Below, one piece after another: positions 27,615-37,332 of a stretch of 64,000 bases of DNA. The stretch lies in NCBI RefSeq assembly GCF_000685015.1, contig NZ_BAYA01000006.1:62001-126000 (forward strand), written 5' to 3'. Within the stretch, counting starts at the first letter, position 1. Every line of letters starts with the position of its first letter. The notes beneath the pieces are model-generated. The model was not told the origin of the DNA and ran no database searches. It saw only the letters and a list, made by a program, of their open reading frames with translations. The translations under genes were made by a program, and so were the position numbers. The stretch comes from Paraburkholderia bannensis NBRC 103871. GTDB lineage: Bacteria; Pseudomonadota; Gammaproteobacteria; Burkholderiales; Burkholderiaceae.

Positions 27615-28445
27615 ATGAGCACCGATACCCCCGCGCCGTCGCACGACGCCAGCGCCAACAAGACTCTCGACGCCACGCCCGCGCGCGCGCTTGGCGAATT
27701 CATCCGCGCCCATCGCGAGCGGCTCTCGCCCGAGGAAGTCGGCCTGCCGCCCGGCCCGCGCCGCCGCACCCCCGGCCTGCGCCGCGAGGAAGTCGCGCAG
27801 CTGTGCGGCGTGAGCCCCACCTGGTACACGTGGATCGAGCAGGGCCGCCAGGTGTCGGCGTCGGCGGACGCACTCGCGCGCATCGCCGTCGCGCTGCGCC
27901 TGTCGCGCGCCGAACGCGCCTATCTGTTCGAACTGGCTGCCCAGCGCGATCCCGCCGAACCCGACACCCCCGGCGCGGGCGCCGCGCCCGAAACGCTGCT
28001 GCAAACCGTGCAGCTGGTAGACGCTCCGGCCTATGTGCTCGATCGCCAGTGGAACGCGCTCGCGTGGAACGCCCACGCCGCCGATCTGTTCACGGGCTGG
28101 CTCGACGGCGAGCACGACCGCAATCTGCTGCGTTTCACCTTCACGCAGCCGCTCGGGCGCGAGCTGATCGTCGACTGGGAAACGCGTGCGCGCCGCCTCG
28201 CCGCCGAGTTCCGCGCCGATTCGATCCGCCACCTGAACGACGCGCCCACGCGCGCGCTGATCGATTCGCTGCTGGCCACGAGCGACGAATTCGCGCGCTA
28301 CTGGGCCTCGCAGGACGTGTTCGAGCGCGAGGGCGGACGGCGCGAGTTCAACCATCCTCGCCAAGGCCGCGTCGCCTACGACCAGATCACGCTCAAGCCC
28401 GCGCACCGCGAAGACCTCAAGCTGGTCGTCCTGGTGCGGCTCTGA
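27615..28445 (+). CDS. XRE-family regulator with MmyB-like ligand-binding domain
   Basis: This 276-residue protein has an N-terminal helix-turn-helix (about residues 20-95). LGEFIRAHRERLSPEEVGLP and RRTPGLRREEVAQLCGVSPTWYTWIEQGR are the hallmark of the MmyB/MltR group. The C-terminal PAS-like ligand domain (about 120-276) includes LDRQWNALAWNAHAADLF and DQITLKPAHREDLKLVVLV. Related domains bind fatty acids. Such regulators commonly control the divergent gene next to them, here the methyltransferase. Both the target and the ligand are inference. Confidence 0.88.
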   Translation: MSTDTPAPSHDASANKTLDATPARALGEFIRAHRERLSPEEVGLPPGPRRRTPGLRREEVAQLCGVSPTWYTWIEQGRQVSASADALARIAVALRLSRAERAYLFELAAQRDPAEPDTPGAGAAPETLLQTVQLVDAPAYVLDRQWNALAWNAHAADLFTGWLDGEHDRNLLRFTFTQPLGRELIVDWETRARRLAAEFRADSIRHLNDAPTRALIDSLLATSDEFARYWASQDVFEREGGRREFNHPRQGRVAYDQITLKPAHREDLKLVVLVRL

Positions 28446-28492
28446 GCACGCGCGCCGCGCCGGCTGCCCCGGGAAGCGGCGCGCGCCAATGG

Positions 28493-28498
28493 TAAAAT
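28493..28498 (+). promoter_or_regulatory. -10 element (TAAAAT) of argH
   Basis: TAAAAT in the context ATGGTAAAATCG lies 95 bases upstream of the argH ATG. No -35 match is seen at the usual distance. Confidence 0.45.
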
Positions 28499-28592
28499 CG
28501 ATAACTTTCCCGCTGCGCGCGGCGCTTTTGCGTTCGCTTGAGCGCCCTGTCGCGCGGCACGCTTTTTCACCGCTCGTTCACGCCCCATCACC

Positions 28593-29999
28593 ATGACGTC
28601 CCAACTGCACAAAAAAGGCGAAGCCTGGTCGGCTCGCTTCTCCGAGCCCATGTCGGAGCTGGTCAAACGCTATACGTCGTCGGTCTTCTTCGACAAGCGC
28701 CTCGGCCTCGTCGATATCGAGGGCTCGCTCGCGCACGCGTCGATGCTGGCTGCGCAGAAGATCATCTCCGCCGACGACCTCGCCGCGATTGAGAAAGGCA
28801 TGGCGCAAATCAAGGGCGAGATCGAGCGCGGCGAGTTCGAGTGGAAGCTCGACCTCGAAGACGTGCACCTGAACATCGAAGCGCGCCTGACCGCGCTGAT
28901 CGGCGACGCGGGCAAGCGCCTGCACACGGGCCGCTCGCGCAACGACCAGGTCGCGACCGACATCCGCCTGTGGCTGCGCGGCGAAATCGACCGTATCGGC
29001 GGCCTGCTGGGCGACCTGCGCGGCGCGCTGCTTGACCTGGCTGAACAGCACTCGGGCACGATCATGCCCGGCTTCACCCACCTGCAAGTGGCGCAGCCGG
29101 TCACCTTCGGCCATCACCTGCTCGCCTACGTGGAAATGTTCTCGCGCGACGCCGAGCGCATGGTCGACTGCCGCAAGCGCGTGAACCGCCTGCCGCTGGG
29201 CGCGGCCGCACTCGCGGGCACGAGCTACCCGATCGACCGTCACGCCGTGGCGAAGACGCTGGGCTTCGACGGCATCTGCGCGAACTCGCTCGACGCCGTG
29301 TCCGACCGCGACTTCGCGATCGAATTCACGGCAGCGGCGGCGCTCGTCATGACGCACGTGTCGCGCTTCTCGGAAGAACTGGTGCTGTGGATGAGCCCGC
29401 GCGTGGGCTTCATCGACATCGCCGACCGCTTCTGCACCGGCTCGTCGATCATGCCGCAGAAGAAGAACCCGGACGTGCCGGAACTCGCACGCGGCAAGAC
29501 TGGCCGCGTGAACGGCCACCTGATGGGCCTGCTCACGCTGATGAAGGGCCAGCCGCTCGCGTACAACAAGGACAACCAGGAAGACAAGGAGCCGCTGTTC
29601 GATACCGTCGATACGGTCGCGGACACGCTGCGCATCTTCGCGGAAATGGTCGCGGGCATCACGGTCAAGGCCGATGCGATGCGCGCAGCCGCCCTGCAAG
29701 GCTTCTCGACGGCCACCGACCTGGCCGACTACCTCGTGAAGAAGGGCCTGCCGTTCCGCGACGCACACGAAGCCGTGGCGCACGCCGTGCGTATCTGCGT
29801 AGACCGCAACTGCGACCTGGCCGACCTCACGCTCGACGAAATGCGCAGCGAACTGCCCGCAGTCGCGCACCTGCTCGCCGACGACGTATTCGAAGTGCTG
29901 ACGCTCGAAGGCTCGGTGTCCGCGCGTAACCATCCGGGCGGCACCGCACCGGAGCAGGTTCGTGCAGCAGTGGCGGCCGCGCGTGCTGCGCTGAAGTAA
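28593..29999 (+). CDS. argH: Argininosuccinate lyase
   Basis: This 468-residue cytoplasmic enzyme splits argininosuccinate to arginine and fumarate, the last step of arginine synthesis. The fumarase/aspartase signature [12 protein letters not shown] (about residue 283) is intact. [13 protein letters not shown] and [18 protein letters not shown] are also diagnostic. It is transcribed alone, with a -10 at 28493 and a strong terminator at 30023. No other arg gene is nearby. Confidence 0.96.
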   Translation: MTSQLHKKGEAWSARFSEPMSELVKRYTSSVFFDKRLGLVDIEGSLAHASMLAAQKIISADDLAAIEKGMAQIKGEIERGEFEWKLDLEDVHLNIEARLTALIGDAGKRLHTGRSRNDQVATDIRLWLRGEIDRIGGLLGDLRGALLDLAEQHSGTIMPGFTHLQVAQPVTFGHHLLAYVEMFSRDAERMVDCRKRVNRLPLGAAALAGTSYPIDRHAVAKTLGFDGICANSLDAVSDRDFAIEFTAAAALVMTHVSRFSEELVLWMSPRVGFIDIADRFCTGSSIMPQKKNPDVPELARGKTGRVNGHLMGLLTLMKGQPLAYNKDNQEDKEPLFDTVDTVADTLRIFAEMVAGITVKADAMRAAALQGFSTATDLADYLVKKGLPFRDAHEAVAHAVRICVDRNCDLADLTLDEMRSELPAVAHLLADDVFEVLTLEGSVSARNHPGGTAPEQVRAAVAAARAALK

Positions 30000-30022
30000 G
30001 CCAACCGGCAAGCTGCATCCCG

Positions 30023-30066
30023 AAACGGGGCGCGCGACGTTTCATCGTCGCGCGCCCCGTTTTTTT
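30023..30066 (+). terminator. Intrinsic terminator of argH
   Basis: A 17-bp perfect stem (30023-30039 with 30046-30062) and T-run form one of the strongest terminators in the window. Confidence 0.93.
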
Positions 30067-30263
30067 ATCCGCGCGTCGCGAGGCGCGCTGTATCCGCACG
30101 ATCTACCTGCCCGCTGTACCCGCCCCAAATTGTGCGAAGTGTGTGCCCGCCGCACGGGGCCAGGCGACTATCATCTTTTGCAGAAGCCGACTCTGTCATC
30201 GTATTGTTAAAGGGTTGCCCGTCGCGCACCGACGTGCCCCTTGCAAACCCTCTGCACGCACAC

Positions 30264-31193
30264 ATGATCGTCCGCCCTCACCTCCAATGGTTCCGCATGC
30301 TGCTGGCGTGGCGCGGCTCCGTGCTGCCGCAACTGCTGCCGCGCCTCTTTATCGTGCTGTGCCTGTCGTTCGTTGCCGTTGCGGCGCACGATCACATCCT
30401 GCGCGTGACGGTGAACCTGAGCACCGTGCCGTTTTCACTGATCGGCATTGCGCTCGCGGTTTTTCTCGGCTTTCGCAACAACGCCAGCTACGACCGCTAC
30501 TGGGAAGGCCGCAAGCTGTGGGGGCAACTGCTCAACGAAACGCGCTCGCTCACGCGCGAGGCGCTGACGCTGCCGCACGCAGGCGAGCGCAACGACGCCG
30601 TCACGCGGGCGCGCGAACTCGTCACCGTGCTTGGCGCCCTGCCGCACGCCCTGCGCCATCAACTGCGCCACACCGACCCGCAAACCGATCTCGAACGGAT
30701 CCTGCCGCCTGCCCTGCTCGCGCGCGTGATGGCCTCGCGGTTCCGGCCCATGACCTTGCTGCTGTGCGCCTCCGAATGGGTGCGCAACGAGACGCGCGAA
30801 GGCCGCATCGACGGCTACGCGGTGCTCGCGTTCGAGCGCAACCTGAACGGCCTTTCCGATGTGATCGGCGGTTGCGAGCGCATCGCCACGACGCCGCTGC
30901 CGTTCGCCTACACGGTGATGATCCACCGCACGGTCTACTTCTTCTGCGCACTGCTGCCGTTCGGCCTGGTGGACAGCATCGGCGCGCTCACGCCGATATT
31001 CGCGGTGTTCGTCGCGTATGCCTTCATGGCGCACGAAGCGATCGCCTCGCAGATCGAAGATCCGTTCGGCACCGAGGACAACGACCTCGCCTTGAGCGCG
31101 ATGTCCACCTATATCGAGGCCGCATTGCACGACCTGCTCGGCGATCCGACGACGCTGCCCGTGCACATGCCCGAGGATTTCGTCATCGATTGA
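30264..31193 (+). CDS. Bestrophin-like / UPF0187 family membrane channel protein
   Basis: This 309-residue protein has the bacterial bestrophin features: FLGFRNNASYDRYWEGRKLWGQ (the Asn-rich neck and first cytoplasmic segment), two C-terminal hydrophobic stretches (about 215-255) and SQIEDPFGTEDNDLAL with the conserved Glu/Asp cluster. Bacterial relatives form pentameric ion channels in the inner membrane, usually cation-selective, unlike the animal anion channels. The start MIVRPHLQWFRM is chosen because earlier in-frame codons lack family similarity. The Shine-Dalgarno is weak. It is a single gene between argH and the LprI-like gene. Confidence 0.88.
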   Translation: MIVRPHLQWFRMLLAWRGSVLPQLLPRLFIVLCLSFVAVAAHDHILRVTVNLSTVPFSLIGIALAVFLGFRNNASYDRYWEGRKLWGQLLNETRSLTREALTLPHAGERNDAVTRARELVTVLGALPHALRHQLRHTDPQTDLERILPPALLARVMASRFRPMTLLLCASEWVRNETREGRIDGYAVLAFERNLNGLSDVIGGCERIATTPLPFAYTVMIHRTVYFFCALLPFGLVDSIGALTPIFAVFVAYAFMAHEAIASQIEDPFGTEDNDLALSAMSTYIEAALHDLLGDPTTLPVHMPEDFVID

Positions 31194-31223
31194 GGCGCGG
31201 CCCGGCCATCTGAAGCGCAAAAC

Positions 31224-31261
31224 AAAACAGGCGTGAATCGCAGAGATTCACGCCTGTTTTT
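31224..31261. terminator. Bidirectional intrinsic terminator after the bestrophin-like gene
   Basis: AAAACAGGCGTGAATC pairs fully with GATTCACGCCTGTTTT around a 5-base loop, with A and T runs on the flanks. It also terminates the convergent minus-strand genes. Confidence 0.92.
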
Positions 31262-31293
31262 CATGGGGGTTTCGCAGCAGCGGATAACAGTGA

Positions 31294-32007
31294 CTAGCGG
31301 TTATTGACCGTCTCCGACAGGCGCTTGAGCGTCGCGAGACGCGCACCCAGCAGGTCAAGCCGCGCATGTTCATCGACGAGCGGCGTAGTCGCATCGCGAT
31401 ACCCGCGCCACGCGGCCTGCGCACGCGCCACCGAAGGCCGCGCATGTTTCGGCATACGTGCGTAGAGCTGACGGTAGTAGCGGTCGAGGTCGTAGCTCAC
31501 GTGCTCGCAGCGCGCGTCGGCGCTACAGGGGCGTGCGCGCACCGGCTTGCCCGTCGCCGTCGCCAGCTCGCCGCGCAGCGCGAGCGCGCGGTCGCGCACC
31601 GGTTGCAGGCGCATATCGGCTTCGTAAAGCTGGTACGACGAGCCGCTGGACGTCGCGAACGCAGCACCGAGCATCGTGTCCTCGGCGTCGCGCCAGGCCA
31701 CCCACTTCTGCTGGCTCGTGCGCCAGCGACGCTGCTGCGCGGGTGGCACCTTCGACAACAACTGCGCGAGCGCGGCGTCGGCGGCCGCGCGCCAGGCCGT
31801 GCGCGCATCGTCCATGCACTGCACCTGCCCCGGCGTCGACGACCGATCCGCGCGCGCAAGACACGCACGCATGCCCGCGTCGATCGGATCGGCCGCCGAG
31901 ACTTCGGCGTGCGCGGACGGCACGAGCGGCGTGACGAGGCACTGCGCCGCCAGCAGCGCAGCGGCCGCAAACGCCCGCACGGATCCTCGCAAAACCTGCA
32001 CCGTCAT
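31294..32007 (-). CDS. LprI-like secreted protein (DUF1311)
   Basis: This 237-residue protein has a signal peptide (hydrophobic about residues 12-32, cleavage near SAHAE). A DUF1311/LprI-type helical domain follows, with cysteines at the start and QQKWVAWRDAEDTMLGAAF as its core. A second part has CEHVSYDLDRYYRQL and ARAQAAWRGYRDATTPL. Some relatives (mycobacterial LprI) inhibit lysozyme, but for most the function is unknown. GGAGG precedes the ATG. It starts 17 bases after the decarboxylase stop and is probably co-transcribed. A periplasmic location is likely. Confidence 0.75.
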   Translation of the reverse strand: MTVQVLRGSVRAFAAAALLAAQCLVTPLVPSAHAEVSAADPIDAGMRACLARADRSSTPGQVQCMDDARTAWRAAADAALAQLLSKVPPAQQRRWRTSQQKWVAWRDAEDTMLGAAFATSSGSSYQLYEADMRLQPVRDRALALRGELATATGKPVRARPCSADARCEHVSYDLDRYYRQLYARMPKHARPSVARAQAAWRGYRDATTPLVDEHARLDLLGARLATLKRLSETVNNR

Positions 32008-32024
32008 GCCGCCTGCCTCCGCGT

Positions 32025-34304
32025 TCAGGCGCGCACGCAATCCACGAAGTACTCGATGCGGCCGTTGATGGTCTCGCCCACGAGTCCGTGGATGTCGGTG
32101 TGGAAGCCCGGGAAGCGCTCGTTGAATTCGCGCGCGAACTTGAGGTAGTTCACGATCGTCTTGTTGAAGCGCTCGCCCGGAATCAGCAGCGGAATGCCCG
32201 GCGGGTAAGGCGTGAGCAGGATCGACGTGACGCGGCCTTCGAGTTCGTCGATGGCCACGCGATCGATCTCGCGGTGCGCAAGCTTGGCGAACGCGTCGGA
32301 CGGCTTCATCGCCGGTTCCATCGTCGACAGGTACATCTCGGTCGTCAGGCGCGCGATGTCGTTGGCGCGGTAGACGCTGTGGATCTGCTGGCACAGGTCG
32401 CGCAGGCCCACGCGCTCGTACATCGGATGCTGCGCGACGAACTCGGGCAGCACGCGCCATAGCGGCTGGTTGTTGTCGTAGTCGTCCTTGAACTGCTGCA
32501 GCTCGGTCACCATCGAGTTCCAGCGGCCCTTCGTGATGCCGATCGTGAACATGATGAAGAACGAATACAGGCCGGTCTTCTCGACGATGATGCCGTGCTC
32601 GGCCAGGTACTTCGTGACGATTGCGGCCGGAATGCCGGTCTCGCCGAACTCGCCGTCCACGTCCAGACCCGGCGTGACGATGGTCGCCTTGATCGGGTCG
32701 AGCATGTTGAAGCCTTCGGCGAGATTGCCGAAACCGTGCCAGTGGTCGTTCGGGCGCAGGATCCAGTCCTCGCGCGAACCGATGCCTTCTTCGGCCAGAT
32801 CATCCGGGCCCCAGACCTGGAAGAACCAGTCGTCGCCGTATTCGGCGTCGACCTTGCGCATGGCGCGGCGGAAGTCGAGCGCTTCGGCGATCGACTCTTC
32901 CACCAGCGCCGGGCCGCCCGGCGCTTCCATCATCGCGGCGGCCACGTCGCACGACGCGATGATCGCGTATTGCGGGCTCGTGGACGTGTGCATCAGGTAC
33001 GCCTCGTTGAAACGATGGCGGTCGAAGGCGCTGTCTTCGGAGTCCTGCACGACGATCTGCGAAGCCTGCGAAATGCCGGCGAGCAGCTTGTGCGTCGAGT
33101 GCGTCGCGAACACGAGCGCCTTGGTGCGCGGACGGCCCGCGCCGATCGCGTGCATGTCCTGGTAGAACTCGTGGAACTCGGCGTGCGGCAGCCAGGCTTC
33201 GTCGAAGTGCAGCGTGTCGAGCATGTCGCCGAGCAGATCCTTGATCATCTCGACGTTGTAGACCACGCCGTCGTAGGTGCTCTGCGTGATCGTCAGGATG
33301 CGCGGCTTGACGTTCGGGTTCTTCGCGAGCGCTTCACGGGCGAACGGGTTCGCCTCGATCTTCTTGCGGATGTTTTCCGGCTTGAACTCGTCGCGCGGGA
33401 TCGGGCCGATGATGCCGAAGTTGTTGCGCGTCGGCGTGAGGAACACGGGAATCGCGCCCGTCATCGTGATCGCGTGCAGGATCGACTTGTGGCAGTTGCG
33501 GTCGACCAGCACGATGTCGCCCGGCGCAACCGTGGCGTGCCAGACGATCTTGTTCGACGTGGACGTGCCGTTGGTCACGAAGAACACGTGGTCGGCGCTG
33601 AAAATGCGCGCGGCGTTGCGCTCCGACGCCGCGACCGGGCCGGTGTGATCGAGCAGCTGGCCGAGTTCTTCCACGGCGTTGCAGACGTCGGCGCGCAGCA
33701 TGTTCTCGCCGAAGAACTGGTGGAACATCTGGCCCAGCGGGTTCTTCAGGAACGCGACGCCGCCCGAGTGACCCGGGCAATGCCACGAGTACGAACCTTC
33801 GTCGGCGTACTTGACGAGTTCCTTGAAGAACGGCGGCGACAGCGCGTCGAGGTACACCTTCGCTTCACGGATGACGTGGCGCGCCACGAACTCCGGCGTG
33901 TCCTCGAACATGTGGATGAAGCCGTGCAGCTCGCGCAGGATGTCGTTGGGCAGGTGGCGCGAGGTGCGCGTTTCGCCGTACAGGAAGATGGGGATGTCGG
34001 CGTTGCGCTTGCGCACCGCTTCCATGAACGCGCGCAGCGCGACGATCGCGGGCGCGTGCTCCGGCGCTTCGCCGTCCGCGCCTTCCACGTAGGGCAGCAG
34101 CTCATCGTCGTCGATCGACAGGATGAAACACGCGGCGCGGCTCGACTGCTGCGCGAACGACGTCAGGTCGCCGTAGCTCGTCAGCCCGAGGACTTCCGCG
34201 CCCTCTTTCTCGATGGCTTCGGCCAGTGCCCGGATGCCGGAACCCGAGATGTTCTCGGAGCGAAAGTCTTCGTCGATGATGACGACGGGAAAACGAAACT
34301 TCAT
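32025..34304 (-). CDS. Orn/Lys/Arg decarboxylase (biodegradative type)
   Basis: This 759-residue PLP enzyme has the large inducible-type decarboxylase layout: an N-terminal response-regulator-like wing domain (about residues 1-130), then the PLP core. The core has SYSWHCPGHSGGVAFLK, LHFDEAWLPHAEFH and the Schiff-base Lys in FATHSTHKLLAG. The C-terminal domain has LLTPYPPGIPLLIPGERF. Length is close to arginine decarboxylase AdiA (756) and longer than the lysine enzymes (about 715), so arginine is a reasonable guess. It consumes a proton and makes a polyamine or its precursor. It lies between dcd (90 bases upstream) and the LprI-like gene. Confidence 0.92.
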   Translation of the reverse strand: MKFRFPVVIIDEDFRSENISGSGIRALAEAIEKEGAEVLGLTSYGDLTSFAQQSSRAACFILSIDDDELLPYVEGADGEAPEHAPAIVALRAFMEAVRKRNADIPIFLYGETRTSRHLPNDILRELHGFIHMFEDTPEFVARHVIREAKVYLDALSPPFFKELVKYADEGSYSWHCPGHSGGVAFLKNPLGQMFHQFFGENMLRADVCNAVEELGQLLDHTGPVAASERNAARIFSADHVFFVTNGTSTSNKIVWHATVAPGDIVLVDRNCHKSILHAITMTGAIPVFLTPTRNNFGIIGPIPRDEFKPENIRKKIEANPFAREALAKNPNVKPRILTITQSTYDGVVYNVEMIKDLLGDMLDTLHFDEAWLPHAEFHEFYQDMHAIGAGRPRTKALVFATHSTHKLLAGISQASQIVVQDSEDSAFDRHRFNEAYLMHTSTSPQYAIIASCDVAAAMMEAPGGPALVEESIAEALDFRRAMRKVDAEYGDDWFFQVWGPDDLAEEGIGSREDWILRPNDHWHGFGNLAEGFNMLDPIKATIVTPGLDVDGEFGETGIPAAIVTKYLAEHGIIVEKTGLYSFFIMFTIGITKGRWNSMVTELQQFKDDYDNNQPLWRVLPEFVAQHPMYERVGLRDLCQQIHSVYRANDIARLTTEMYLSTMEPAMKPSDAFAKLAHREIDRVAIDELEGRVTSILLTPYPPGIPLLIPGERFNKTIVNYLKFAREFNERFPGFHTDIHGLVGETINGRIEYFVDCVRA

Positions 34305-34394
34305 GGGGCGATTCTCCAAAAGAAACGACCGCTGCATGTAACGCGCAGCGGCCCCCGTATGTCGTGTAACCAGTGGGTTAAGTGCGCTCGAACG

Positions 34395-34964
34395 TCAGGT
34401 CTTCGGCAGCGTGACGCCGTGCTGGCCTTGATACTTGCCGCCGCGATCCGCGTAAGACACTTCGCAGACCTCGTCGCTCTCGAAGAAGAGGACCTGGGCT
34501 ACGCCTTCGTTCGCGTAGATTTTGGCAGGCAAAGGTGTCGTATTCGAGAATTCGAGCGTCACGTAGCCTTCCCACTCGGGTTCGAACGGCGTGACGTTCA
34601 CGATGATGCCGCAGCGCGCATAGGTGGACTTGCCCAGACACACCGTCAGGACGCTGCGCGGGATGCGGAAATACTCGACCGTGCGCGCGAGGGCGAACGA
34701 ATTGGGCGGAATGATGCAGACGTCGCCCTTGAAGTCCACGAACGACTTTTCGTCGAAGTTCTTCGGATCGACGATGGTCGAGTTGATGTTCGTGAAGATC
34801 TTGAATTCGTCGGCGCAGCGGATGTCGTAGCCGTAGCTGGACGTGCCGTAGCTCACGATCTTGCGGCCATCTTCCGACATGCGGACCTGGTCGCGCGCGA
34901 ACGGCTCGATCATGTTCTGCTCTTCGGCCATGCGCCGGATCCACTTGTCGGATTTGATTGCCAT
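34395..34964 (-). CDS. dcd: dCTP deaminase
   Basis: This 189-residue enzyme makes dUTP from dCTP for thymidylate synthesis. [15 protein letters not shown] opens the family. [38 protein letters not shown] with the catalytic Glu, and [13 protein letters not shown] are conserved. Its length matches other proteobacterial Dcd enzymes. It is followed on the same strand by the decarboxylase. Confidence 0.95.
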   Translation of the reverse strand: MAIKSDKWIRRMAEEQNMIEPFARDQVRMSEDGRKIVSYGTSSYGYDIRCADEFKIFTNINSTIVDPKNFDEKSFVDFKGDVCIIPPNSFALARTVEYFRIPRSVLTVCLGKSTYARCGIIVNVTPFEPEWEGYVTLEFSNTTPLPAKIYANEGVAQVLFFESDEVCEVSYADRGGKYQGQHGVTLPKT

Positions 34965-35127
34965 GTTGCTCGCTGCGGTCCAGTAAAAAAACGGGGAACG
35001 AAAAAGAAAAATGTTCGCGAAGCCCGCCAGCAGCCCGTGGGCCGGGGCGTTGCCTTGCGAAAGGCGACTATTTTACGCGATGTGAGTCGGTCTGCCTGGA
35101 AGTGCGCTTCGAATGCGATTCCATGAC

Positions 35128-35158
35128 GCGTTAGCGTGGCTTTCGGCCACGTTAACGC
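35128..35158. repeat. Long inverted repeat without T-run between SodC-like gene and dcd
   Basis: A 13-base arm (35128-35140) pairs with 35146-35158 with one G-U pair and a TTTCG loop. No T-run follows on either strand. It may be an mRNA-stabilising hairpin, a REP-like element or an operator. Only one copy was noticed in the window. Confidence 0.4.
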
Positions 35159-35216
35159 CCTGTTGCAGGCGGCTTACGGGACTTCCTGCTGTGCAGTGAC
35201 GCCCAGCCCGCGATAC

Positions 35217-35753
35217 CTATTGCACCTTGATCACGCCACACGCGAGCGCGGCGCCGGTGCCGCGCTGCGGGTAGGCGTACGGGTCGATCGCGTCGTGATG
35301 CACGATCACCGCGCGCTGCAGCACCGAGCGCACGCCGTCGAGCGACACGTCCGTCGCGACGAGAAAGCCGGTGGCCACGCCATTGGAATCCGCATGAATA
35401 TTGCCGAGGTCGCCCGCGACCCGCGCGCCGGGCTTCAGACGTTCGGCCGCGGGTGCGAAGACCGCGCCCGCGCTGGACGCGTCGGTCGCGTTGCAATCGC
35501 CGCGCTCGTGCACCTGCAAGGCATGGTCGGAATCGGGCGGCAGACCGGCGAGGTTGTAGCTCACCTGGACGCCGTCCGAATGCTCGACGAACGACACGGT
35601 GCCGCGCACCTGATTGCCGACGGTGGGCTGCAACTGCGTGCCCGCACGCTTGTCCTGCTGGCCCATGAAGCTCGTGCAGCCACCCAGCAGCATGCACGTA
35701 GCCACGGCCACCAGGACTGCGTTTCCCGCCTGCCTGTCGTTTCCTTTAACCAT
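35217..35753 (-). CDS. SodC-family lipoprotein with degenerate metal site
   Basis: This 178-residue protein has a lipoprotein signal ending in the lipobox MLLGGC and a Cu,Zn superoxide dismutase-like domain. The scaffold is clear: HALQVHERGDC, AGDLGNIHADSNGVA and AALACGVIKV, with both disulfide cysteines. Compared with the classical motifs, the first His of F-H-x-H is Gln, the bridging His of the SAGGH motif is Val (SAGAVFAP), and the zinc His before GDL is missing. The Cu-ligand-like His in IVHH and the zinc Asp of GDL remain. It is probably not an active dismutase; copper binding or a structural role is possible. The start has an AGAGGAA Shine-Dalgarno. Confidence 0.82.
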   Translation of the reverse strand: MVKGNDRQAGNAVLVAVATCMLLGGCTSFMGQQDKRAGTQLQPTVGNQVRGTVSFVEHSDGVQVSYNLAGLPPDSDHALQVHERGDCNATDASSAGAVFAPAAERLKPGARVAGDLGNIHADSNGVATGFLVATDVSLDGVRSVLQRAVIVHHDAIDPYAYPQRGTGAALACGVIKVQ

Positions 35754-35961
35754 GCGTTCCTCTTGCCGGCGAGCAGCCGCCCCGTGCGGCTGTCGATCCG
35801 AACCCATCAATCCCACATGATACCGCGCAGGCGCGCCCTCGCGGGCCTTGTGTGGCCCCGTTATGCGCGCAAACGCGCACGCCGCGAGCCTTGACATGCA
35901 AGGCGCACGCGGCATGCCACCCAAACCGCGTAACGGGCGGTAAAACGCAGGCCGGCGAGAC

Positions 35962-37050
35962 TCAGGTGTTCTGCACGACGATGGTCGGGAATTTCGAGCT
36001 CATGTCGCGCGAGCGCTCGGCAATCTGGATCGCCACGCGGCGTGCGATGGCCTTGTAGGTGTTCGCCACGGCGCTGTCGGGTGCGGCCACGACCGTCGGC
36101 GCGCCCGAATCGGCCTGCTCGCGAATCGAGATATCGAGCGGCAGGCTGCCGAGCACCTCGACGCCATACTCCTTGCCCATGCGCTCGCCGCCGCCCGCGC
36201 CGAAGATATGTTCGGCGTGACCGCAGTTCGTGCAGACGTGCACGGCCATGTTCTCGACGATGCCGAGAATCGGGATGCCCACCTTCTCGAACATCTTGAG
36301 GCCCTTCTTCGCGTCGAGCAGCGCAATGTCCTGCGGCGTCGTCACGATCACGGCGCCCGTCACCGGCACGCGCTGCGAGAGCGTGAGCTGGATGTCGCCC
36401 GTGCCCGGCGGCATGTCGACCACCAGATAGTCGAGTTCGCGCCAGTTCGTCTGCCGCAGCAGCTGTTCGAGCGCGGAGGTCGCCATCGGGCCGCGCCAGA
36501 CCATCGGGTTGTCCTGGTCGACCAGGAAGCCGATCGAGTTGGCCTGCACGCCGTGGCCTTCGAGCGGGTTCATCGACTGGCCGTCGGGGGATTCGGGGCG
36601 ACCCTCGATGCCCAGCATCATCGGCAGCGACGGGCCGTAGATATCGGCGTCGAGCACGCCCACCGACGCGCCTTCGGCCGCCAGCGCGAGCGCCAGGTTC
36701 ACCGCCGTCGTGCTCTTGCCGACGCCGCCCTTGCCCGAAGCCACGGCGACGATGTTCTTTACGTTCGGCAGCAGTTTCACGCCGCGCTGCACCGTATGCG
36801 CGGTGACCTCGAAGCGCACGTTCACACGGCTCGCCTTCACGCCGGGCACCGCGGCAAGCGCGGCCTCGACCTGCGTGCGAATCGCGTCGTACTGGCTCTT
36901 TGCCGGGTAGCCGAGCACGATCTCGACGTCAACCGTTTCGCCGTCGATCGCGACGTTGCGCACGCCCTTGGCGTTCGTGTAGGGACGGCCGGTGTTCGGA
37001 TCCGTGAGGGCCGCCAGCGCGGCGTCCACCAATGCCCGATCAATGCTCAT
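35962..37050 (-). CDS. apbC: Iron-sulfur cluster carrier protein ApbC (Mrp/NBP35 family)
   Basis: This 362-residue protein has an N-terminal DUF59 (MIP18-like) domain (about residues 5-80), then a P-loop ATPase with the deviant Walker A ASGKGGVGKSTTAVNLA. VLDADIYGPSLP and VVDMPPGTGDIQLTL are Mrp motifs, and VCTNCGHAEHIFG carries the CxxC that binds a bridging Fe-S cluster. It assembles or delivers clusters in the cytoplasm. GGAGTTTCA precedes the chosen ATG. It is divergent from the OmpA-like gene, near metG as in other Burkholderiaceae. Confidence 0.93.
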   Translation of the reverse strand: MSIDRALVDAALAALTDPNTGRPYTNAKGVRNVAIDGETVDVEIVLGYPAKSQYDAIRTQVEAALAAVPGVKASRVNVRFEVTAHTVQRGVKLLPNVKNIVAVASGKGGVGKSTTAVNLALALAAEGASVGVLDADIYGPSLPMMLGIEGRPESPDGQSMNPLEGHGVQANSIGFLVDQDNPMVWRGPMATSALEQLLRQTNWRELDYLVVDMPPGTGDIQLTLSQRVPVTGAVIVTTPQDIALLDAKKGLKMFEKVGIPILGIVENMAVHVCTNCGHAEHIFGAGGGERMGKEYGVEVLGSLPLDISIREQADSGAPTVVAAPDSAVANTYKAIARRVAIQIAERSRDMSSKFPTIVVQNT

Positions 37051-37332
37051 TGAAACTCCGTGGGGATAAACGACCCGGCGTTGCGGGCGGCCCATGAGGT
37101 GCCGCCTAGACGCCGTAAATCGAAAGAAATTGTTAAGCTGGATTGCGCAAATTCCTGCGGCAGGGCACGCTTCGCGGCAACAGCTTTTTCGCGCCAGGCC
37201 GGCGCCTTTTCGAGGCGCTCAAGCCGTCATTGTAGTAGCTGCCGCCGTGCGCCGTCCTATGACCCTGAACCCAGTCGGGGCCGCCGAACGGCACAACGCA
37301 GCCTTCCCGTTTCACTCAAGAGAGGATTGAAA

